From: Niveispirillum sp.
Lineage (GTDB): Bacteria; Pseudomonadota; Alphaproteobacteria; Azospirillales; Azospirillaceae
Reading direction: 5' to 3'
NCBI RefSeq assembly: GCF_017996735.1
Contig: NZ_JAGOGJ010000073.1
Coordinates: 1-32,599, forward strand
Length of the DNA: 32,599 nucleotides
Part shown: piece after piece, positions 7,414 to 17,303 of the stretch
Layout of the letters: every line of letters starts with the position of its first letter
How positions within the stretch are numbered: the stretch's first letter is position 1
The notes under the pieces: model-generated
What the model was told of the DNA's origin: nothing
Database searches by the model: none
The model's input: the letters and a program-made list of their open reading frames with translations, nothing else
Program-made: the position numbers and the translations under genes

Positions 7414-8378
7414 GACCGGTCCAGCCCGTAATCGGCGATATGGCGGATCTGCTGGTGGAAGCGCAGCTTGTGCAGATATTCCAGCGGGTCCTTGCGCTTC
7501 ACCATGGCACCCGGTGGCGTGTTCAGCCAGTCATAGAGGCGGGTCAGCAGGAAACGGATCGCGCTGCCCCGGGCCAGGATCGGCAAGGCATCCCGTTCCG
7601 CCGCCGACAGCGGGCGGACCCGGTCGTAACTGGCCAGCAGCAGCCGCGCCTTCGTGACGTTGAAAGCGCCATCCGCCTCGAAACACCAGGCATTCAGGCA
7701 GATGGCCACGTCATAGGCGAACAGGTCATTGCAGGCGAAATAGAAATCGATCAGCCCCGACAGCGCCCCATCACTGAAAAAGACGTTATCGGGAAACAGG
7801 TCGGCATGGATGATGCCGGCCGGCAGATTCTGGGGCCAGTTGGCCTCCAGGAAATCCAGTTCACCGGCCAGCGCATCGGCCAGACCGGGCTTCACCTCGT
7901 CCGCGCGCCAGCGCGACGCCTCGAACAGCGGGCGCCAGCCAGCGACCGACAGGGCGTTGCGGCGGGTCAGGTCGAAACCGTCGCCCGCCAGATGCAAGCG
8001 GGCCAGCCCTTCGCCCAGGCCGGCGCAATGTTCGGCCAGGATGCGGCGCGGCCACATGCCTTTCAGGAAGGTGACGATGACCGCCGGACGGCCGCACAGG
8101 CTGCGCAGCGCCACCCCATCGGTGCCGGCCACCGGCTGCGGGCAGGTCAGGCCGCGTGCCGCCAGATGGTCCATCAGGCCCAGGAAGAACGGCAGGTCCG
8201 CCGGGTCCACACGCTTTTCATAAAGCGTCAGGATGAATGGACCCTTGCCGGTCACCAGCAGGAAATTGGAGTTCTCCACGCCTTCCGCGATGCCCTTGCA
8301 GGACACCACGTCACCCAGATCATACTGGGCAACGAACGCGCGGACATCTTCGTCGGAAACTTCGGTATAGACGGCCAT
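7410..8378 (-). CDS. thrB: Homoserine kinase, APH-fold type
   Basis: This enzyme of the aminoglycoside-phosphotransferase fold phosphorylates homoserine on the way to threonine. Visible motifs are the N-terminal MAVYTEVSDEDVRAFVAQYD typical of the family, GVENSNFLL, the catalytic loop HADLFPDNVFF and the metal-binding IDFYFACND. The ATG at 8378 (322 residues) is chosen because homologs begin MAVYTEVSD; a TTG 36 bases upstream would add 12 unconserved residues. It is unrelated to the GHMP-type ThrB of E. coli. It overlaps rnhA by four bases, a pairing common in alphaproteobacteria. Confidence 0.93.
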   Translation of the reverse strand: MAVYTEVSDEDVRAFVAQYDLGDVVSCKGIAEGVENSNFLLVTGKGPFILTLYEKRVDPADLPFFLGLMDHLAARGLTCPQPVAGTDGVALRSLCGRPAVIVTFLKGMWPRRILAEHCAGLGEGLARLHLAGDGFDLTRRNALSVAGWRPLFEASRWRADEVKPGLADALAGELDFLEANWPQNLPAGIIHADLFPDNVFFSDGALSGLIDFYFACNDLFAYDVAICLNAWCFEADGAFNVTKARLLLASYDRVRPLSAAERDALPILARGSAIRFLLTRLYDWLNTPPGAMVKRKDPLEYLHKLRFHQQIRHIADYGLDRS

Positions 8379-8438
8379 GCCGGGATGGGTAGCCGGTTCC
8401 GCGATCCGGGTCAATCCCGGCCGGTGCGGATGGCACCC

Positions 8439-9203
8439 CTATTCCGTGCGGCGTCCGCCGATCAAAAACTCCTTGTTGCCCTCCGGCCCTGTGATGGGGC
8501 TTTCGGCGATGCCAAGCACCGTCCAACCGGCCTGCCCCGCCAGCCAGGCCTGGATACGGTCACAGACCTCCTGGTGCAGTTCGGGTTCGCGCACCACCCC
8601 GCCCTTGCCGACGCGGCCCTTGCCCACCTCGAACTGCGGCTTGATCAGGGCCACCAGATAAGATCCCGGTTTGGTCAGGGCCATGGCGGCGGGCAGGACG
8701 GTTTCCAGGCCGATGAAGCTGGCATCGCAGACCACGATATCGATGGGGTCAGGGATGATCGCCGCATTCAGGTGGCGGGCATTGGTCTTTTCCAGCACCA
8801 CGACCCGCTCATCCTCACGGATTTTCCAGGCCAGTTGTCCGTGCCCGACATCCACCGCATAGACCTTGGCCGCGCCACGCGTCAGCAGCACGTCGGTGAA
8901 GCCGCCGGTGGACGCCCCGACATCAATACCGGTCATGCCCGTCGGGTCGATGCCGAAATTGTCCAGCCCCTTCACCAGCTTCAGCCCGCCCCGGCTGACC
9001 CAGGGATGATCCTGGCCCTTGACGATCAGCAACTGGCTTTCCGGCACGGTATCGCCCGCCTTGTCGATGCGGCGGGTGTCGGCATAGACCAGCCCGGCCA
9101 GGATCAGAGCCTGGGCCTTGGACCGGCTTTCGGCCAAGCCGCGATCGACCAGAGCCTGATCCACTCTGACTTTCGGCTCTTTGACTTTTGGCGGCTTGGA
9201 CAT
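8439..9203 (-). CDS. tlyA: TlyA family rRNA 2'-O-methyltransferase / hemolysin-like protein
   Basis: 254 residues from the ATG at 9203. An N-terminal S4 RNA-binding domain (RVDQALVDRGLAESRSKAQA) is followed by an FtsJ-like methyltransferase domain with the SAM motif DVGASTGGFTDVLL and the catalytic K-D-K-E type residues (CDASFI, KPQFE). In Mycobacterium TlyA methylates cytidines of 16S and 23S rRNA and affects capreomycin sensitivity; which sites this one modifies cannot be read from sequence. The reading frame stays open upstream to 9527, but that part is unlike the family and overlaps the lipoprotein gene on the other strand. The 64-bp gap to that lipoprotein gene must hold both promoters. 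Confidence 0.92.
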   Translation of the reverse strand: MSKPPKVKEPKVRVDQALVDRGLAESRSKAQALILAGLVYADTRRIDKAGDTVPESQLLIVKGQDHPWVSRGGLKLVKGLDNFGIDPTGMTGIDVGASTGGFTDVLLTRGAAKVYAVDVGHGQLAWKIREDERVVVLEKTNARHLNAAIIPDPIDIVVCDASFIGLETVLPAAMALTKPGSYLVALIKPQFEVGKGRVGKGGVVREPELHQEVCDRIQAWLAGQAGWTVLGIAESPITGPEGNKEFLIGGRRTE

Positions 9204-9267
9204 GTGGACACGCTTTTGCAATAATGGAGTAACTGGAATTGATAGTCCCAGAACCATGGATAAGCCA

Positions 9268-9405
9268 ATGAAACGCGCCCTGATCCTCACCACCCTGGCC
9301 CTGGCCGCCCTGTCCCTGTCCGCCTGCAACACCGTCGAAGGCGTGGGCAAGGATATCAAGAGCGCCGGCAAGGCCATCGAAGGCAGCGCCAACGGCGCGA
9401 AGTAA
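9268..9405 (+). CDS. Entericidin EcnA/B-like small lipoprotein
   Basis: 45 residues. A short basic start (MKR) is followed by a hydrophobic signal segment and a lipobox LSAC, so the mature lipoprotein begins at Cys19. The tail NTVEGVGKDIKSAGKAIEGS matches the entericidin pattern. In E. coli, entericidins form a small antidote/toxin lipoprotein pair induced in stationary phase. Only one copy is present here, and many alphaproteobacteria carry such single genes with unknown role. An in-frame ATG at 9256 would add four residues. The gene is divergent from tlyA and convergent with rsuA, whose stop lies only six bases away. Confidence 0.85.
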   Translation: MKRALILTTLALAALSLSACNTVEGVGKDIKSAGKAIEGSANGAK

Positions 9406-9411
9406 CAGGGC

Positions 9412-10116
9412 TTACCCGGCGGCAAAGACGGACGCGATTTCGGTCGTATCCAGCAGCCGCCACTCCCCCTCCGCCAGATCGCCCAGGCCCAGACCGCCGA
9501 TGGAAACGCGGTGCAGCGTTTCCACATGGTTGCCCACGGCGGCGAACATGCGGCGGATCTGGTGATAGCGCCCTTCCCGGATGGTCAGGCGCGCGCGGGT
9601 CTCGTCCAGCGCCTCCAGCGTGGCGGGCAGAAGCGGCGTCTTTTCCGATTTCAGCATCAGGGTGCCAGAGGCGAACACCGCCTCCTCCTCCCCCGTCAGG
9701 GGCCGCGCCAGTTCCGCCTCATAGACCTTGGGCACGTCGGCCTTGGGCGAGATGATCCGGTGCAGCAACTGTCCGTCATCGGTCAGTAGCAGCAGACCCG
9801 TCGTGTCGCGGTCCAGCCGGCCGACGGGGGCGATGATCGGGTTGCGATATTCGAACCGCTCGGGCAACAGCTCATACACCACCCGCCCCGGATCGCTGGT
9901 CGAACAGGTGTAGCCCGCCGGCTTGTGCAGCATCAACACGGAGCCTTGCGGGGGGTCCAGTTCCTGCCCGTCGATGCGGATATCGGCATGGTCAACCTTG
10001 TCCCCATCGGACAGGACGCTGCCATCGGCCCGCGTGACGCGGCCCGCCTTCAGCAGCATCTTCAAGTCCTTCTGGCTGCCATAACCCAGATTGGCGATCA
10101 GGCGGACAAGGCGCAT
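9412..10116 (-). CDS. rsuA: 16S rRNA pseudouridine synthase, RsuA family
   Basis: 234 residues. An S4-like domain occupies residues 1-55 (MRLVRLIANLGYGSQKDLKM). The pseudouridine synthase domain follows, with the catalytic aspartate in VGRLDRDTTGLLLLTDDG and the conserved REGRYHQIRRMFAAVGNHV. The family isomerises U516 of 16S rRNA. The start at 10116 begins the S4 domain; the frame is open further upstream but would run into the ettA terminator. Its 3' end nearly touches the lipoprotein gene on the other strand. Confidence 0.9.
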   Translation of the reverse strand: MRLVRLIANLGYGSQKDLKMLLKAGRVTRADGSVLSDGDKVDHADIRIDGQELDPPQGSVLMLHKPAGYTCSTSDPGRVVYELLPERFEYRNPIIAPVGRLDRDTTGLLLLTDDGQLLHRIISPKADVPKVYEAELARPLTGEEEAVFASGTLMLKSEKTPLLPATLEALDETRARLTIREGRYHQIRRMFAAVGNHVETLHRVSIGGLGLGDLAEGEWRLLDTTEIASVFAAG

Positions 10117-10138
10117 TGACGAAACCCCATTCAATAAA

Positions 10139-10170
10139 CAAGGGCCGGGAATCGCTCCCCGGCCCTTTAT
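10139..10170 (-). terminator. Rho-independent terminator of ettA
   Basis: AGGGCCGGG (10141-10149) pairs with CCCGGCCCT (10158-10166). On the minus strand the stem is followed by TTGTTTATT. It lies 20 bp past the ettA stop. Confidence 0.8.
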
Positions 10171-10189
10171 CAGCAGAAATGCACCGGGA

Positions 10190-11866
<1,677 letters not shown>

Positions 11867-12162
11867 CTTATTGATTTCCTTATATATAACTTCGCCTGAT
11901 TCCGGGCTGTGCAGGTCCTGTGTAGGCGATTTACGCAGAACCTTCGTTTGAGGCTATCTCATACCCCGATTTGAGGGGCGAACCCAAGCGGTATAACGCG
12001 CGGCAAACGCCATGACAGGCTGGCACGGCTGCTTCCTGGCCGCACGGGATCGCAGGCTTGAAGCCCGTCAGATGCATTGATTGCGCCTCACAGGCGGGCA
12101 TGTCTTGCCATATGGGGGCAGGATCGGCTTATCATCGGCGGCCCTTTCAGGATCGCACCGGA
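11867..12162. other. Divergent intergenic region between ettA and pncB
   Basis: About 300 bp that must carry the promoters of both divergent genes. An A/T-rich stretch (TATATATAA) lies directly before the ettA ribosome-binding site. No clear promoter pair, riboswitch or RNA gene was recognised. Confidence 0.4.
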
Positions 12163-13290
12163 ATGACCCAGACGCCCCCCGCCGCCGATGACGTCGCCCA
12201 TTGGACGGACGTCTATTTCCAGCGCACCCGCGCGATTGTGGAGAAGTTCGGCGACCTGCCCGTTACCTATGCGGTCTTCATGCGCCGCCCCGTGGTGTTT
12301 GCCCCCCGGCTGGCGCTGGACTGGCTGCGGTCCGTGGCGGCCGAACGTGGCTTCACACCGGACATCCAGCTTAATTACGAAGAGACAAAATGGGTGGGTG
12401 CCGGTGAGCCCATGATGTGGATCACCGGCCCGTTCAGCCAGATGGCCGAACTGGAGACCCTGTTTCTGATGAAGCTGGGTCCCGCCTGTGTGGCCGCCTA
12501 CAACGCCTACATGATGTGTGCCGGCCTGCCCAAGGTGGCGTTCCTGGCCATGGATGCCCGGCATTGTGCCGGCACGGAGATGGCGGAGATCATGGCCTAT
12601 GCGGCGTCGGTCGGATCGGCCCGCGCCCGCCGGCGCGACGGGGCCGTCGGCTTCATCGGCAATGCCACCGACGCCACGGCCCATTATTTCGGGCGCGACA
12701 AGGGGCTGGGCACCATGCCCCACGCCCTGATCGGCTATGCCGGCTCCACCGTGCGGGCGGCGGAGATGTATAACGAGACCTTCCCCGGCCAGCCCATGAC
12801 CGTCCTGGTCGATTATTTCGGGCGGGAGGTGACGGATGCACTGTCCGTCTGCCGCCGGTTCCCCGACATGGCGGCGGCGGGCGACCTCAGCTTGCGCATC
12901 GATACGCCGGGCGGGCGCTTCCTGGAAGGGCTGGACCCGCCCACCAGCTACGCCGTGCTGGACCGCCACGCGCCGGACGCCATCCGGGGCTATCGGGATG
13001 AAAGCGAACAGCGCCACTTGATCGGGGCCGGCGTGTCGGCCGCTGCCATCCATTACCTGCGCGAACAGTTGGACGCGGCCGGCTTCACCAAAGTGAAGAT
13101 CGTGGCCAGCAGCGGTTTCAGCCCGGAAAAATGCCGCGTCATGGCCGATGCCGGCGCCCCGATCGACGTGGTCGGCACCGGCAGCTACCTGCCCGACAAA
13201 TGGTCGGAAACCTATGCCACCACCGACATCGTCGAATATGACGGGGTGAAGCGGGTCAAGGTCGGGCGGGAGTTCCTGCTGCGGCGATAA
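12163..13290 (+). CDS. pncB: Nicotinate phosphoribosyltransferase
   Basis: 375 residues from the ATG at 12163; the frame is open upstream from a TTG but that part is unconserved. It matches the NAPRTase family, which joins nicotinate to PRPP in the NAD salvage pathway. Recognisable parts are the N-terminal WTDVYFQRTRAIVEKFGD, the central GTEMAEIMAYAASVGSARAR and FIGNATDATAHYFG, and the C-terminal phosphoribosyl-binding region VASSGFSPEKCRVMADAGAP with DVVGTGSYLP. An AGGA lies about ten bases before the start. The next gene begins 14 bases after the stop, so the two are probably cotranscribed. Confidence 0.85.
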   Translation: MTQTPPAADDVAHWTDVYFQRTRAIVEKFGDLPVTYAVFMRRPVVFAPRLALDWLRSVAAERGFTPDIQLNYEETKWVGAGEPMMWITGPFSQMAELETLFLMKLGPACVAAYNAYMMCAGLPKVAFLAMDARHCAGTEMAEIMAYAASVGSARARRRDGAVGFIGNATDATAHYFGRDKGLGTMPHALIGYAGSTVRAAEMYNETFPGQPMTVLVDYFGREVTDALSVCRRFPDMAAAGDLSLRIDTPGGRFLEGLDPPTSYAVLDRHAPDAIRGYRDESEQRHLIGAGVSAAAIHYLREQLDAAGFTKVKIVASSGFSPEKCRVMADAGAPIDVVGTGSYLPDKWSETYATTDIVEYDGVKRVKVGREFLLRR

Positions 13291-13304
13291 TGAGGGGAGA
13301 GACC

Positions 13305-13697
13305 ATGATGAAGGCGTCCACCTTCCTGATGTTCAATGGCAAAGCCGAGGAGGCCATCCGCTTCTATGTCGACCTGTTCCCCGACACCACCCTCACATCG
13401 CTTATCCATCATCCTGATGGAAAGGGCGTGTATCAGGGTCGTTTCACCCTGGGCGGGCACGATATCATCTGTTTCGACAGCCCGGGAAAGCATGGTTTCA
13501 CCTTTACCCCGGCCACCTCAATCTTCGTCGAATGCAACTCGGCAGCAGAGGTGGACCGGCTGTCGTCCGCCCTGCTGGAGGGGGGTACGGCCCTGATGCC
13601 GCTCGGCAGCTACCCCTTCGCTCCGCGCTTCGCCTGGATCGTGGACCAGTTCGGCATCTCCTGGCAGTTGATCCTGCCACCCGAACCGCAGGCATGA
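13305..13697 (+). CDS. VOC family protein, PhnB-like
   Basis: 130 residues with the PhnB / 3-demethylubiquinone methyltransferase-like VOC pattern: FLMFNGKAEEAIRFYVDLFP at the start, GRFTLGGHDIICFDSPGKHG in the middle, and FGISWQLILP at the end. Such proteins are usually small metal-binding beta-alpha-beta-beta-beta dimers; despite the historical name they are not shown to be methyltransferases, and the substrate is unknown. GGGGAG lies before the ATG at 13305; another ATG follows at 13308. It belongs to the pncB transcript and ends at a strong terminator. Confidence 0.88.
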   Translation: MMKASTFLMFNGKAEEAIRFYVDLFPDTTLTSLIHHPDGKGVYQGRFTLGGHDIICFDSPGKHGFTFTPATSIFVECNSAAEVDRLSSALLEGGTALMPLGSYPFAPRFAWIVDQFGISWQLILPPEPQA

Positions 13698-13727
13698 AAA
13701 AGGGGGCGGTCGCACGCCCCCTTTCCC
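13698..13727. terminator. Bidirectional terminator between VOC gene and autotransporter
   Basis: GGGGGCG (13702-13708) pairs with CGCCCCC (13715-13721) around a six-base loop. TTT follows on the plus strand and TTTTT on the minus strand. It lies between the convergent stop codons at 13697 and 13755. Confidence 0.82.
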
Positions 13728-13754
13728 ATTCCGCCCTAAACCCGGTTCTGTCTG

Positions 13755-16253
13755 TTAGAACCCGACCCGCAGACCCGCACCCACCGTGTAGTCGGGCTTG
13801 TCATCCTCCACGAACAGGGTGTCGCCCGACAGGTACAGGCCGGCATTGTCGGCCACCGACAGCGACAGGCCCAGACCGACGCGGAAACCATCACCCTGCG
13901 GATCGGGCAGGATGGTGGTATTGCGGGCCAGGGCGCTGTCGCGGCGGTTGGACAGGACGGTCGTGTAGGTCTGGCCGTCATCCTTGATCAGGTCTTCCTG
14001 ATACCCCAACCGCAGTTCCGGCACGGCCACCCGGCCTTCCCCCAGATCGATGCTGGTCGACACCTGACCACCGACATTGAACAGCAACTGCTGTTCGGCC
14101 AGATCCGGATGATCCAGGTTCAGATGCAGGGCCCCCGCTTCCTTCCAGGCGTCCAGTTCCACCCGGTCGTAATTGAAGCTGACGATGGGGCCGTAACGCA
14201 GGGCGCCCGCCGTGGCGACGGACCCGAACTCCACCCCCACATGATGGCCCTTGCCCTCCGTCTCGCCATTGGCGGTCAGGTTGTAGGCGAAGGTGTTGCG
14301 GCTGATATCCTCGACCTTCAGGTCGGTGTAACGGTAGCTGGCATCGGCATAGAAACCGCCGGGCAGCGACAGGGTGGCATAGGGGCCGACACCCCAGGCC
14401 GTGACCTTGGCCCCGCCCAGATTGCCGAATTTGCCATCCGTGTCAGCATAGTTCAGGGCCAGACCGATACGCACCGTGCCGGACACGGCATAGTCACCCG
14501 CAACGCCCGCCGACCAGCTTTCCGGCTTCGACAGGCGCTTACCGTCCTGATCGTCACGCGCCAGGGCGCCCCAGTTGCCGCCGGCGGCCATTTCGAAGCT
14601 GCCTTCGGCGCGGTTCGCCATACCGGCACGGATGGCCTGGGTACGGCCCGTCAGGTCGGCCGACGCGGCGGCAGTGGCGGCGAGCGCACTTTCGCCCAGC
14701 GCCTGACCGATGGCGGGACCGGTCAGCGCCTGGCTCTCGGTTGCCAGCGGATCGACATAGGTGGGCAGCGTCAGGCGATAGGCCAGCAGCATCGTGTCAT
14801 TCTCGACACCGGACGCATCGCTATAGGCCTGACCCACCTGGAAACCGTTCTGGGTGACGAAGTCATTGTCATTGCCCACGAACAGGAAAAAATCATCCAG
14901 CTTGGCCGCGTCCAGCGCGGGGACAAGGGCCAGCGCCTCCCACTTCTCCGACAGGCACTGGGTCCGGCAATTCACGTTGTTGGTGGCGCCGTTGACCAGA
15001 CCGAACTTGGTCAGTTGCGCCGCGTCGTTGATGTCCACGAAGCTGGCGAACTGCACCGGCTTGATATCGGCGACCAGAACGCCGTTCGGCGCGATGGAAG
15101 TGCCGGTATCATAGGCGGTGCCGGCGATATTGGTGGCGCCTGTCACGTCGATCAGGTCGATCCGGCGGTAGAAGCTGGTCGGGCTGCTGTTGGGCGTGGC
15201 ACCGCTGCCATAGCCATTGCCATCGCGCGACAGCAGCAGGAACTGCGTGTTGTTCAGCGCCAGCAATTCCGACTGCGCCGCCACACGGTTCAGCGTGCCG
15301 GTGGGGTTGCCGTTGTTGTTATACATGGGCAACTGGATGACATACTCGCTCTTCAGCACAGGCGCGGCGCTGTTGGAGACGTCATAGGACAACAGGCGGG
15401 TGTTGCGGCGGCTGGTATTGGTGCTGCTGGCATTCAGGTCCTGAATGGCGGCCGACTGCAAGGCGACCCACAGGGTCTTGCCATCGGGCGAAAGCGACAG
15501 GCCTTCCAGGCCCTGGTTGTTCTGACGCCCGCGCGTGGGGTTGGCGGGGTTCGCCTCCGCCGCGCCGAAATTCAGCGCACCATTGCGCTGGGGCAGCAGG
15601 CTGGCTGGCGGGGCGATGGCCGACAGCAGCTTGCCGTCACCCGTGAAGTGATAGATGTAGGGGCCATATTCATCGCTGACCCAGATGGTGCCATCGGCGG
15701 CGCGCACAAAACCTTCCGGGTCCAGCGCCAGCCGGCCCGTGCCGGTCAGCGGCAGGTTGGGCAGGCCGTTGGCCGCCGGACGATAGGTCAGGCCCGTGCC
15801 CGTCGTGGCCGGGTCCAGGCCGCTGAACGGCGTGCCCTTGTCGTCAGTGAACTGCACCGTATCCTTCAGGGTCAGGCCGATCTGCGTCTGCGGCGCCGCG
15901 GCGCTGCCCGTGTACGGGTTGAAGGTCAGCGACAACACATTGTAGCGCGGGATGTAATTGGTGGTTGCCGCCACATTGTACCCGCGGTCGGGCAGCGCAT
16001 AGAGCGTACCGGCATAGGAACCGTCGGCGTTGCGGTGCCAGCTATGCAGGTCGATCTGCATGGCCGACATGGACCCGAACGTCTCCCCGAACTTGTCGCG
16101 AAGGCCGGCCGAGAGGCGCCCCACGCCCTGCAAGCCCTGGTTCGTGAAGGTCGTGCCGTTCAGCGTCACGCTGGTCGCGGACTGGGCCAGCACCGGCAGT
16201 GCGGCAAAGGACAGTGCACTGGCCAGCAGTGCGGCGCGGTATGAAAGTTTCAT
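13755..16253 (-). CDS. Autotransporter with phytase-type esterase-like passenger domain
   Basis: 832 residues. A signal peptide (1-23, ending VLAQ) leads into a passenger (about 30-495) that fits the 'esterase-like activity of phytase' family: ALPDRGYN (86-93), LDPEGFVRAADGTIWVSDEYG (177-197), NNQGLEGLSLSPDGKTLWVA (245-264) and SEKWEALALVP (435-445). A helical Ala-rich linker (505-550) precedes an autotransporter beta-barrel (about 555-832) of alternating aromatic strands that ends in a terminal Phe (GAGLRVGF). The likely result is an enzyme domain fixed on the cell surface. The passenger family usually occurs as a stand-alone periplasmic protein, and its true substrate is unproven. GAGGGGG precedes the ATG. 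The domain boundaries are estimates. Confidence 0.88.
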   Translation of the reverse strand: MKLSYRAALLASALSFAALPVLAQSATSVTLNGTTFTNQGLQGVGRLSAGLRDKFGETFGSMSAMQIDLHSWHRNADGSYAGTLYALPDRGYNVAATTNYIPRYNVLSLTFNPYTGSAAAPQTQIGLTLKDTVQFTDDKGTPFSGLDPATTGTGLTYRPAANGLPNLPLTGTGRLALDPEGFVRAADGTIWVSDEYGPYIYHFTGDGKLLSAIAPPASLLPQRNGALNFGAAEANPANPTRGRQNNQGLEGLSLSPDGKTLWVALQSAAIQDLNASSTNTSRRNTRLLSYDVSNSAAPVLKSEYVIQLPMYNNNGNPTGTLNRVAAQSELLALNNTQFLLLSRDGNGYGSGATPNSSPTSFYRRIDLIDVTGATNIAGTAYDTGTSIAPNGVLVADIKPVQFASFVDINDAAQLTKFGLVNGATNNVNCRTQCLSEKWEALALVPALDAAKLDDFFLFVGNDNDFVTQNGFQVGQAYSDASGVENDTMLLAYRLTLPTYVDPLATESQALTGPAIGQALGESALAATAAASADLTGRTQAIRAGMANRAEGSFEMAAGGNWGALARDDQDGKRLSKPESWSAGVAGDYAVSGTVRIGLALNYADTDGKFGNLGGAKVTAWGVGPYATLSLPGGFYADASYRYTDLKVEDISRNTFAYNLTANGETEGKGHHVGVEFGSVATAGALRYGPIVSFNYDRVELDAWKEAGALHLNLDHPDLAEQQLLFNVGGQVSTSIDLGEGRVAVPELRLGYQEDLIKDDGQTYTTVLSNRRDSALARNTTILPDPQGDGFRVGLGLSLSVADNAGLYLSGDTLFVEDDKPDYTVGAGLRVGF

Positions 16254-16414
16254 GATGCCCCCTCAAGATGAAAACTTGATGCGGGCTGTAACGACCGCCC
16301 GTGACAGGGGCGTTTAGTTTGCGCGACAGAATTATTGCGTAAAACGGGCGACGAACCGGGCACAGGCGCAGATGCCGACGCTTCCCGCCGGTCCTGTATA
16401 TTTGCGCATGCGCG

Positions 16415-17203
16415 TCATGCTGCCCGCGCGCGCATCATGGCCCAGGGCGTTGCACAGCCGCGCCATTCCAGCCGGGCCAGAAGCTGGTTCAACTGGCTGC
16501 CATCGCGCAGCCAGTCTGGCATCTCGAACGCATGTCCGCCCGGATGGCGGATATCGATATCGTGGGTATCTGCGAACCGTGCGGGCAGACTGTCCCGTGT
16601 GTGCCCGCCATCCGTCGGGTGCATTTCCACCAAGATATCCATATGGGCAAGGGCCGGGTACAGGACGGGGTCCAGCAACACGGCCTCCGCCCCCTCGATA
16701 TCGCACCAGACCAGGGTACGGTGACCGGCATGCAGGGCAAAATGCTGTGGATCGAAAACGCCGCCGACATGGATATCAACCCCGTTCAGGGCTGCCGCCT
16801 GCTGGCACTTGCGCTGTGCCTCGGGATCGATGTCATGGGCCCATACCTCGATCTGCGGCGCCAGACGCTTGATGCCAACGGCATAATATCCTTCGCCGCA
16901 GCCGATATTGATCAGGCGTTGATACCCGGCATTGGGGATTGCCTGCACGATATCGTGCAACTCCCCCTCATAGCAGCCCAACAACAGGGGCGCCTGCAGA
17001 CGGTTCACCGGATCGGGCAAAATCATGCCCGCGAAAGGCCCCCCAAAGACCCTTACCCCATCATGCTGGATAAGCGTGTTGTTGATCAGCAGGCAGCGAT
17101 AATGCAGCAGGAATTCAAAGATATCATTCATCGCACTTTCTGTCGGCCCGCGTTCGGCCATGATGGCGCTGATCGCGTTGAAGGTGCGCTGATGGATCGA
17201 CAT
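16415..17203 (-). CDS. FkbM-like SAM-dependent methyltransferase
   Basis: 262 residues from the ATG at 17203; an alternative ATG at 17269 would add 22 unconserved residues, and neither has a strong ribosome-binding site. SAM motif I is NIGCGEGYYAVG (99-110), followed by the acidic end of strand 2 (AHDIDPEAQ). The DIEGAE signature (168-173) is characteristic of FkbM-type methyltransferases, which often methylate sugars or polyketide hydroxyls. The substrate is unknown, and no glycan or natural-product cluster surrounds it. Neighbours on the same strand are the autotransporter and an exported protein, but gaps of 100 bp or more argue against a tight operon. Confidence 0.75.
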   Translation of the reverse strand: MSIHQRTFNAISAIMAERGPTESAMNDIFEFLLHYRCLLINNTLIQHDGVRVFGGPFAGMILPDPVNRLQAPLLLGCYEGELHDIVQAIPNAGYQRLINIGCGEGYYAVGIKRLAPQIEVWAHDIDPEAQRKCQQAAALNGVDIHVGGVFDPQHFALHAGHRTLVWCDIEGAEAVLLDPVLYPALAHMDILVEMHPTDGGHTRDSLPARFADTHDIDIRHPGGHAFEMPDWLRDGSQLNQLLARLEWRGCATPWAMMRARAA

Positions 17204-17303
17204 GCGGGGGTTCACTCGGGTAGCGGGCGTTGACAGCAGAGTAGTCAAAAACCACCCTCCCGAGATCATAAATATCAGCGAAGACCTGGCCCTTGCCCGT
17301 TTT

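Noticed and set aside
8379..8414. Longer thrB start at a TTG
   Set aside because: The 12 added residues do not match the family, and the ATG at 8378 begins the conserved MAVYTEVSD.
9204..9527. Extended tlyA reading frame
   Set aside because: The extra 108 residues resemble no TlyA homolog and lie opposite the entericidin-like gene and the end of rsuA.
12021..12035. A second sigma-54-like element (TGGCACG) before pncB
   Set aside because: The -24 half fits but the -12 half reads CTTCC at the required spacing and lacks the TTGC core.
14109..16244. A 711-codon open frame on the plus strand
   Set aside because: It lies wholly opposite the autotransporter gene, is rich in His, Gln, Arg and Gly as expected for a GC-rich antisense frame, and shows no domain or good start.
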